A stretch of DNA of 64,000 bases. Origin: Halichoerus grypus (Eukaryota; Chordata; Mammalia; Carnivora; Phocidae). The translations under genes were made by a program, and so were the position numbers. The DNA lies in contig NC_135725.1 in assembly GCF_964656455.1 (NCBI RefSeq), positions 45,420,486 to 45,484,485 of the forward strand, read 5' to 3'. Below, piece by piece: positions 56,445-64,000 of the stretch (within the stretch, counting starts at the first letter, position 1; every line of letters begins with the position of its first letter). A model generated the notes under the pieces. That model was given only the letters and a program-made list of their open reading frames with translations. It did no database searches and was not told the origin of the DNA.

Positions 56445-56590
56445 ATCAGCAAACTATAACCAAATCCTGCCTGCCTCTTGTTTTTTAAAATAAAATCCTA
56501 TTGGAACACAGCTTTGCCCATTTGATTATATGTTGTCTGCAGCTGCTTTAATGCTACAATAACAGAAGAGAGTAATTGTTAACCCCTCAT
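56445..56590 (+). mobile_element. hAT-Charlie-like fragment
   Basis: AATCAGCAAACTATAACC, CAAATCCTGCCTGCC and CTATTGGAACACAGCTTTGCC match the 5' and middle parts of the same element as at 9825-10014. Confidence 0.7.
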
Positions 56591-56594
56591 CTAG

Positions 56595-57185
56595 AACCTT
56601 GCTATTCCAAGTATGATCTCCAGACCAGTTGCATCGGCCTGCACACATTGTCCCTATACGCACAGAGCTCACGGTGGGAAGGTTGATTTAGGAGTCATTA
56701 CCTTGGAGGATTTAATTGGAGTTAGGAGTTGTGTGATATGGCTATGAGTCGAGGAAAAGAGTCCAGAAAGAAGAGAAAGGAGGGTTTGAGTAAACCTCAA
56801 GGAAAGCTAGATTTAGGGAGCTGGGCAAAAGAGTCAGGAGAAATCACTGGGAAAAGTACCAACTCTCATTGGTACCAGTAAATCATGACCCATTGACTTT
56901 CTAACATTTTTGATGAAAAAATCTGAAATATTCTCTCCTCCAAATGCCTTGAAGAGTTTGCATCTTAGGAATCCAGGACAAAGATACAAGGCAGATATAT
57001 TCTTGCTTCTCACTGTATAAATGCCCCTGTACATACCTCTGTTGACCTTCCTCAAAGCAGTGTTTTGAGGACATTAATATTTATTCTTAAAATGCAAACT
57101 CCTCCCTAAGAAGAAATGTGCATAATGCTGTTTATCAGATATCCGGAATAATATGGTAGATTCCTTCTCTCATTTAAAGGCATAT
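56595..57185. other. no feature recognised
   Basis: Unique-looking sequence. Confidence 0.5.
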
Positions 57186-57188
57186 ACA

Positions 57189-57382
57189 GGGGCCTGGGGG
57201 GCTCAGTAGGTTAAGCATCTGCCTTTGGCTCAGGTCATGATCCCAGGGTCCTGGGATCAAGCCCCGCATTGGGCTCCCTGCTCAGTGGGGAGCCTGCTTT
57301 TCCCTCTCCCTCTGTCCTCCCCCCGCAACTTGTGCGCTCTCTCTCTCAAGTAAATAAATAGAACCTTAAAAAAAAAAAAAAG
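57189..57382 (+). mobile_element. CanSINE
   Basis: Head changed to GGGGCCTGGGGGGC. Confidence 0.9.
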
Positions 57383-58089
57383 TGTATACAACTTTTTAAG
57401 TTGGCATACGTGTCAGGAAAAATCACCATACAACTCAAATGAATGAACACCTTTTTATAATCCCGGTCTGTACGTGCCTTATCTGCAGACAGACTCTTTC
57501 TTTTCTCCTTCAGGGACTGCATGTTACAGGCAGGAGGAACTCAGAGCAAACTGGACTTCCAGAGGTGCCTGTATTACCGGTTTATAAGAAAAAATGTTAT
57601 ATGAGCACACCTCTGAAATTGCTTTTATCGACTTTCGTTACGTCTTGTTTGAAAGATTTCTTTTTTGAAGGGTCAAGATGGTGAACTAAAAATTGTCAGC
57701 CTTTTGATGGGACCAGATTTCTAAGATAAAAATAGATATTTGGTTTACTCTGTATATCTTTTTTTTTTTTACTCAATACATCTTGGAAAAGGCCTACAGA
57801 GATCTGCCTTTAACAATCATTAGTTGCTTTGAAGATACAGGATTCTGATTGCCGAGATTTTCCTCAAAGCAATTTTCTAACACACGGCTTCTTTTTTTTC
57901 TCCTTATTTCTCTACTATAACCCCGAGTCACTGACCAAGTGTTGGATATTCCAAAGGGAAAGAATTAACAAATATTCTCTAAAATTACAATGTCAGTATC
58001 CTAATGTGCTCACAAGAATAATTTTTTAATGGTATATAAACTTTATTTGGATTCCACTGATCTGTATCAATTATCTTTCTAGATCGATG

Positions 58090-58300
58090 CCGTCTAATAG
58101 AAATTTCTGCTAGCAATCGAAATATTCTCTATCTGTGCTAACCATATACTAGCCACTAGCCACGTGAGGCTATTGAGCATCTGAAATGTGGATAATGTGA
58201 CTAAGGAACAGAAGTTTACATTTTATTTATTTTTAAATAATAAACCTTTAGCCATTTGTGGCTATGATTACCCTGACAATGCCATTCTAGAGCCTTTCAG
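58090..58300. mobile_element. palindromic DNA-transposon relic, family not assigned
   Basis: CTAGCCACTAGCCACGTGAGG...GAGCATCTGAAATGTGG...AGCCATTTGTGGCT keep the inverted layout of a common small mammalian DNA element. Confidence 0.5.
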
Positions 58301-58429
58301 CCACACCTGCAAGATATCACTTCGTTTATGAAGAGAGTAGCATCACCTGTTACTTTGACCCACCTCATAAACAGGTGATTTATCAAATGCTGGCATTTCT
58401 TTTACTCATAAGAAATAGACTATTCAAGG

Positions 58430-58522
58430 GGTGCCTTGAGATTCTCTCCCTCTGCTCCTCCCCCCTGTGCTCACGTGCGCACTCTCTCTCTCAAAATAAA
58501 TAAATAAATCTTTTTAAAAAAT
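58430..58522 (+). mobile_element. CanSINE fragment with deleted centre
   Basis: GGGGTGCCTTGAGATTCTC joins head to CT part; AATAGACTATTCAAGGGG recurs at the next copy. Confidence 0.82.
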
Positions 58523-58534
58523 AGACTATTCAAG

Positions 58535-58752
58535 GGGCACCTGGGTGGCTCAGTCAGCTGTGTGTCCGACTCTTGATTTGGGCTCAGGTCATGATCTCAG
58601 GGTCATGGGATCGAGCCCCGTATTGGGCTCCACTCAGCTCGAAGTCTGCTTGGGATTCTCTCTCTCCCTCTCCTTCTGCCTCTCTGGCCGCTTATGTGAG
58701 GGTCTCTCTCTCTCTCTCTAACATAAATAAAAAATAAAATCTTAACAAGAAA
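58535..58752 (+). mobile_element. CanSINE, older
   Basis: AAATAGACTATTCA flanks it on both sides. Confidence 0.92.
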
Positions 58753-59084
58753 AAGAAATAGACTATTCAGGGAATTTGCAGTCGATGAGGGAGCAGAAGG
58801 CAAACTGAGGGCAAAGCACAAGCTGACCCCCCACAAACCCCTCTCCCCACTCTCAGGGGGATCTGTGTGACATTCCCCAGGTATTCCTGGCTGCCCTAAA
58901 ACTAAGGGAAGGGTGAAAAAATAACAACTACCGGTTAACTGATAGCGATCACAGTCCTGCAGGATGTGAGTCTCCATCATTTACAAATGTCTTAGTGATT
59001 TACAAGAAAAAAGCAATCTTATCAATCGCCTAACTTGTAGAAACTCATAGACTCAATTTCCTGGAGCCCTAACATCACCCTCCC

Positions 59085-59478
59085 CTCCATAGGGATGTGG
59101 GAAACAAAGGCAGAAGGGAATGTAAATAGAATTAAATGTCCTTATAACCTGCAGCCCACTGACAAATACTTGAGGTAGGTAGGCTATAACATTCCTCCAG
59201 GAAACTCCCAACTGTCTTAATGTTAATGCCTTGCTAGAGGGAAAAGCAATCTTAGCTTGATAATAGCCAGGCCTCCAGCATCCTGAAAGTCCTTTTGGGT
59301 ACCTCCCTTTGTCCTTACCTCCCCCAACTCCAAAGTATAGAATCAGTCACTCCTCACAACCCCAGTGCAGCACTCTCTGCTCACAGGTCCTGTCCCCGTG
59401 CTTTAATAAAACCACCTTTTTGCACCAAAGATGTCTCAAGAATTCTTTCTTGGCCATCAGCTCTGGACCCCAACAACA
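59085..59478 (+). mobile_element. ERV1-type solo LTR
   Basis: It contains GGGAAACAAAGGCAGAAGG, an AATAAAACCACC poly(A) signal and an R/U5-like end (CTCAAGAATTCTTTCTTGG). No internal retroviral genes are next to it. The limits are estimated. Confidence 0.6.
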
Positions 59479-59739
59479 CTCCAAACCACAACACAATGAA
59501 CGCGATCTAGGTACCAGGTACTTTAGTAGAACTTGCAAAAGGAGACAGAAATGAAATAGTGTCCTTCACCATTCTCAAGGAGCCTACCATCTATGGGAGG
59601 AGAAAAGATTGTTAACAATCAAATGCACTACGTTGAAGATACAGTGTAATCTAAACAGAGACTCAGACCCTGAGGACATAGCTGAAGCTGCAGCTCACTC
59701 AAATTAGGGGTGGGGCGGGAGGTAGTTACAAGGAAGCTC

Positions 59740-60180
59740 TCATAAAGGAGGCGGTGCTGATGCGGGGTCCTTAAGAACAAGTGAGGAACAGGGAAGGGAA
59801 CCGTATTAGCAAAGTGCATGACATGCACGGGGAATGCTTAGTGTGGTGAGGCTGGGACAGAGGGTACACTGGAAGTTGGTAGGAGCTGAGGCTAGAAAGG
59901 TAGATCTGGGAGATCCCTGAAAAGCATGCGAAGGGGCTGAACTAGAACAGAGGTGAGCCACTCCAGTTGTGGAAGGGAGTGAAATGAAGGGGGTATTTGG
60001 AGGGGGTGGCAGACAAAGAGGCAGGAACCAGATCATTTCGGCTTGGTGTGATGAGCTCAGGAGTTTAAACTTCATTCTTACAGCGACACTGGGGAGGCCT
60101 TGGAAGAGATTGGTTTCTGGCAGGAGTGTGAAGGATGGATTGCAGAGAGATCACTGGAGGAATCAAGAAATCTTCAGGAA
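59740..60180 (+). mobile_element. ancient interspersed repeat, family not named
   Basis: GAGGAACAGGGAAGGGAACCG...CTCAGGAGTTTAAACTTCATTC...GATTGCAGAGAGATCACTGGAGG follows a recurrent mammalian repeat I know but cannot name with certainty. Confidence 0.4.
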
Positions 60181-60649
60181 GGACAGCTATTTTGAAAGAA
60201 GAAAGAGCTAGTTTTGTCTGCTCCCGTGGAAACCTTGAAGTTTGAAATCTCTAGGGAAAACCAAGTGTTTCTCAGTCTAAAGTTTGTCTATACCTACCTC
60301 ACATTGAAGGTCATGGGTAATTCCTGGAGCCTCCCTAGAATGCAAACCTATCCTACAGCATGGTTTGACTTTCCTTACCAGTGTTTTGGCCTCTACACAG
60401 GACTATGGCACTCACTGGAATGTTCTCAACTAGTACAGGTTGAGAACTGGTAATATAACCAGTTCCCAGTCAGAGAATCATGACTTTCTGGTAAGTCACT
60501 AAATTGGGTTACTTATTCTCAACTCAGCTTCGCCACTCTTTGGCTAAGATGGTAGAGAGTAGAGGTGGTGATAGGTAGGACAGAAAGACAGAAAGGGCAG
60601 GTAGGAAATGACAGTAGCAGTAAATTAGATAGAGGGCTTTGAGTCCTAA

Positions 60650-60905
60650 CAAATTCATGGCAGAGTGGTTAATAGTATGGGCTTCAAAACCAGACCACAG
60701 GGGTTCCAAATCTCAGTTTCCCTACTGATAGCCATTTAGTATAGCCTGAAGCAAATATTTAACCTCTGTGCATTTCAGTTTCCTTGCTTACAAAATGAAG
60801 ATAATAATAGAACCCACCTCTTATGAGTACTACCCAAAGGGCTTACAATACCTAGCATGTAGTAAGGGCTCAATAAATATTATTTATTACTATTACCACA
60901 GAATG
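60650..60905 (+). mobile_element. MIR SINE, near full length
   Basis: AGAGTGGTTAATAGTATGGGC, CTCTGTGCATTTCAGTTTCC, TACAAAATGAAGATAATAATAG and AGTAAGGGCTCAATAAATATT in order. Confidence 0.88.
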
Positions 60906-60925
60906 AAAAAGATAAGCAAGTGCTC

Positions 60926-61135
60926 GGGGCACCTGGGTGGCTCAGTCGGTTAAAAGTCCAACTCTTGATTTCAGCTCAGATCATGATCTCAGGGTCATCA
61001 GATTGAGCTCTGTGAGGGGCTCGGCACTCAGCTGGGAGTTGCTTGAGATTCTCCCTCTCCCTCTGCCCCTCCTCTCTCTCCCTCTCTAAAATGAATAAAT
61101 AAACCTTAAAAAGAAAGAAAGACAGACAGAAAGAA
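60926..61135 (+). mobile_element. CanSINE, older
   Basis: AAAAAGATAAGCAAGTGCT repeated exactly at both ends. Confidence 0.95.
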
Positions 61136-61179
61136 AAAGATAAGCAAGTGCTGTTTTCTATGGCTGAGATGGAAGAGTG

Positions 61180-61215
61180 GTTTTATTTATTTATTTATTT
61201 ATTTATTTATTTTTT
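61180..61215. repeat. (TTTA)n microsatellite
   Basis: About seven TTTA units, with GGAAGAGTGGTTTTA repeated on both sides (61169 and 61217), which suggests an insertion with target duplication that has been reduced to its tail. Confidence 0.85.
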
Positions 61216-61904
61216 GGAAGAGTGGTTTTAACTTTATTTTGGGGTTTTTTTTAAATTTTTTTAACTGTAAATGCATGTGCTAATAACGTTTATGAAGTAT
61301 TTAGTTGTCTCAAGTATCAATATACAGTATTAAAAAGAATTATTAGGCCCATATACAGTACTATTAATAATTTCAGGGAATCCGGTATCTAGGTGAAAGT
61401 TCACAGAGGAGTGCATGTCATTGCAACACAAACTAGACCAAAGTTCAGAGCTAGTTAGAGTTGCTAAGGTATTCATTTATATGACCGGGAAACCTTTGAG
61501 CACCACAAGGTGGATGTAAAACTTAACAGGAAATGACTCAAGTCTGGAACAAAGTTAGTCCCATGCACAGTGAAAAGTTGTGCAAGAGAAAAATGATGAA
61601 TGTTAAATGCCAGGATGATGTGATACATTGCTCAAGATACTGATGTGCAATCTGTCTTTGCAGGAGTCAGATCACTATCTCACTTTAGAAAAGGTTATTT
61701 GCCCTAGACATTTTCAGCCTCTGGGTTACTTCCCGGAGTACATTTGCCTTAAACCAAAAAGCAAAGAAAATCTTTCTCAAGTGCTCTGAGTTTATGAGTT
61801 CCCTTTTCTAGACTCTGTCATCAGGGTCATAGGAGTGTGGATGAGGGTCCCCTGAGGAGACTGAGTGTTTATAAATGTAAGAGGTGTTCAGAAGTGATTA
61901 TGAT

Positions 61905-62580
61905 GAGGGAAACAAAGGCAAAAGAAATGTAGCTTACATTAAAATCTCCTTACAGCTTGCAACCCACTGAAAGACACCTGAAACATGCAGAGCGTGACCT
62001 TCTTCCGGAACTCGTGGCTGCCTTCGTACCTTTCTGTTTAAAAGGAACCTTTTATCTTGGCAGCAGCTGGCCCCTCAGGGTCCTGAAAATCTTGCTTCCA
62101 GATTCCTTGGAGACTCGCGCTGCCCCTCACCCCCACTAATTAAAAAGTACACAGTCACTCCTCACAATCCCAGTACAGCTCTTTCTGCCCACACATCCTG
62201 TCCCTTGAATAGGGAAGGGGTGAAGGATAGGGAAGGGGTGAAGGTCTAGGCAAGAGAGAGAGGAGGCCCCTGATTCCCCTGACTGGGTTCTGGAACTATT
62301 CCTGGCAAGAGGAGACGCTGACGCAGAGTGGAACAAGAGATAAGAGAACATCCAAGACACCAGAATCTCAAGGCCACAAGCTTCCCAGTCAGTTCTCAAG
62401 ACAAGACTCCCCTAAAGGCCCTCAGCGGCAACCCATTCTGGGACCCCTCGCACTCTAGAGAGCTTTTTCTTTCCTTTCTGCTCTCACCTTCACTTAATAA
62501 ACTTTGACTTCACTTCACCCTTTTGTGTCCACAAGATTCATTCTTCGACATCATGAGACAAGAACCCTGCCATCCTCCAA
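61905..62580 (+). mobile_element. second ERV1-type solo LTR
   Basis: It shares GGGAAACAAAGGCAAAAG and the following stretch with the LTR at 59.1 kb. It has CTTAATAAACTTTGAC and a CACAAGATTCATTCTTCGA end. A short duplication of AGGGAAGGGGTGAAGG lies at about 62211-62241. The limits are estimated. Confidence 0.6.
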
Positions 62581-62584
62581 CATT

Positions 62585-63210
62585 TACACCTGGAGCTGGG
62601 AGCCAAGAGTCACAGGGGTGAAGACATGTTCTCATAAAATCGAGAGGAGTTAAGAAGAATCACCCTCTCGAATCAATCAGCAACATATGGGGAGGCAGTG
62701 CGCTGTGAGAGGTCAAGTAGCTTTAAGGTCAGACAGATCTAGGTTTTGGTACCAGCTTTCACCCTGGCCAGTGGTATATATACAAGGTAATTCACTGCAG
62801 AACTGTTGATAATAACAAATGACTAGACGTATACTAAGTGTCTCCCAATAGGGGACCTGTTAAGTAAATTATGGTATAATCACATAGAAAGTTATCCAAG
62901 TGGAAAAACAAGGTACAAAGCAGTGTATAAAGGACGTTACCCTTTGTAAAAAACACAAAAAGGATGAAACTATTTTCCATTTTATATCTGCTTGTTTAGG
63001 AAATAGAATATCTCTGAAAGAATACTCAAGAAACTAGTAAGATTGATTGTCAGGGGGAGGGGAAGTGGATAGCTGAGAAAAAACATTTGAAAGAGAAATT
63101 TGTCATTTCATTTTTAAACTACATAACTGTCATCTGTTCAAAAATTAAGACAAAGAACGGTTTTTAAAGAAAAAGTAAGGAGCTATATCTGGAGAAAACT
63201 TACAAAAGGA
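62585..63210 (+). other. flank with old L1-like and MIR-like scraps
   Basis: GTTGATAATAACAAATGAC...GGGGACCTGTTAAGTAAATTATGG recalls old L1 ORF2; a MIR-like scrap lies near 62690-62770. Confidence 0.45.
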
Positions 63211-63214
63211 AAAA

Positions 63215-63450
63215 GAGCTTTCCTTTTGAGTAGTTATGCAAACTTGAACAAGTTATTTCACTTTTACAGGGCTCAGTGTCCGTACATTTAAATGAGGATA
63301 ACAATAGGACCTATCACCTAGGTTTGTGTAAAGATTAAATGATCAAATATAAATGTACATTAAAAGATTAAATTTACATTTACATTAATGGTACTGTGCT
63401 TGGCACAAAAATACTGGATACATATTAACTGTTAACATTATTATATTTGT
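63215..63450 (+). mobile_element. MIR SINE
   Basis: AACTTGAACAAGTTATTTCAC, AAATGAGGATAACAATAGGACC and TGTGCTTGGCACA in MIR order. Confidence 0.75.
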
Positions 63451-63529
63451 TGGGATTCTGATAATGAAGGCTATTGAGAGGTTGCAAAGAAAGAAGATAC
63501 GGGCTATTCCTGTATAGAGCTTACAGATA

Positions 63530-63715
63530 TGTACACACACACACACACACACACACACATATGTATAAAATCTGTATATATATATATCTGTATATATATC
63601 ATCCGTCTATATACATATATCATCATTTTTCTCTTGCACAACTGTATATATATAAAAATACAGATATATATACAGATATTTATATTTATTTATATATATA
63701 ACATACATATATATA
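63530..63715. repeat. (CA)n then (TA)n-rich microsatellite block
   Basis: Perfect CA repeat at about 63534-63560, then TATATA/TATCTG-rich sequence. Overlapping I/Y-rich ORFs are not genes. Confidence 0.93.
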
Positions 63716-63907
63716 TATCTCCTCACACCCACCCTGCTTTGTAATCAGTAACTTTATCCTTGCAATAGTTCTGACCAAAAATCTTAGAATCATCCTTGAA
63801 TCCTCTCTCTCACACCCCACATTTAAACTATTAACTAAATCTGTTGCCTCTTGGCATTATTATCAAAATATTTCCAGAATTCAGACCTTCCTCATCTTTT
63901 CTTTCTT

Positions 63908-64000
63908 TTTTTTTTTAAAGATTTTATTTATTTATTTGACAGAGAGAGATAGTGAGAGCAGGAGCGCAAGCCTGGGGAGTGGGAGAGGGAGAAGCAGGCT
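63908..64000 (-). mobile_element. CanSINE, cut by the window end
   Basis: Antisense tail and CT-rich part only. Confidence 0.93.

Noticed and set aside
60529..60560. CTTCGCCACTCTTTGGCTAAGATGG, U2-like
   Set aside because: Only a short partial resemblance to U2 around TTTGGCTAAGAT; no target duplication.
1..64000. CRISPR-like arrays or prokaryotic/phage gene cluster
   Set aside because: The many similar repeats are dispersed SINEs in both orientations with irregular spacing and target duplications. Gene structure is spliced and mammalian.

Overview
This is mammalian nuclear DNA, most likely from a caniform carnivore other than dog (bear, seal or mustelid type). The evidence is about 57 copies, counted by eye, of a tRNA-derived CanSINE of the non-dog form. 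Its head reads gggcgcctgggtggctcag and its tail is CT-rich, then (AAATA)n and poly-A. Two multi-exon genes lie on the minus strand, in the order known from human 9p22 (HAUS6 next to PLIN2). The synteny and species group are inferences from recalled knowledge; the exons are read directly.

Layout. 1-17,150: the 5' part of HAUS6, an augmin subunit. Seven coding exons give 233 continuous codons with matching splice phases, and the gene runs off the left edge. Its introns hold two processed pseudogenes on the opposite strand (MRPL42-like at 8.4-8.9 kb, GGCT-like at 14.4-15.1 kb), L1 fragments and a CA/TA-rich alternating repeat. 16.9-17.5 kb: GC-rich HAUS6 promoter. 17.5-30.2 kb: the HAUS6-PLIN2 gap, with SINEs, an ERVL-MaLR LTR, MIRs, a CTCF-like motif, and an unassigned 46-codon terminal exon with its own poly(A) signal. 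30.25-38.56 kb: complete PLIN2, with eight exons and 437 codons. Its promoter has a TATA box, GC boxes, an E-box and a (TGGGG)n G-quadruplex motif in intron 1; a DR1/PPRE-like element lies about 1.27 kb upstream. 38.8-64 kb: the PLIN2 upstream flank, where I recognise no coding gene. It holds SINEs, old L1, MIR, MER5A-like and hAT-Charlie-like pieces, two ERV1-type solo LTRs and a 36-nt U2 snRNA retropseudogene with target-site duplications.

The two genes are not functionally coupled as far as the sequence shows. HAUS6 acts in spindle microtubule branching and PLIN2 coats lipid droplets. I see no operon-like, CRISPR, viral or otherwise new gene system. The points most worth checking are the orphan terminal exon at 21.75-22.17 kb, the tandem duplication that copies the HAUS6 exon 2 splice acceptor, the PLIN2 promoter elements, and the MRPL42-plus-SINE chimeric retrocopy. 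Splice sites were placed by eye from GT/AG, phase and remembered human proteins, so UTR ends and old-repeat limits are approximate.
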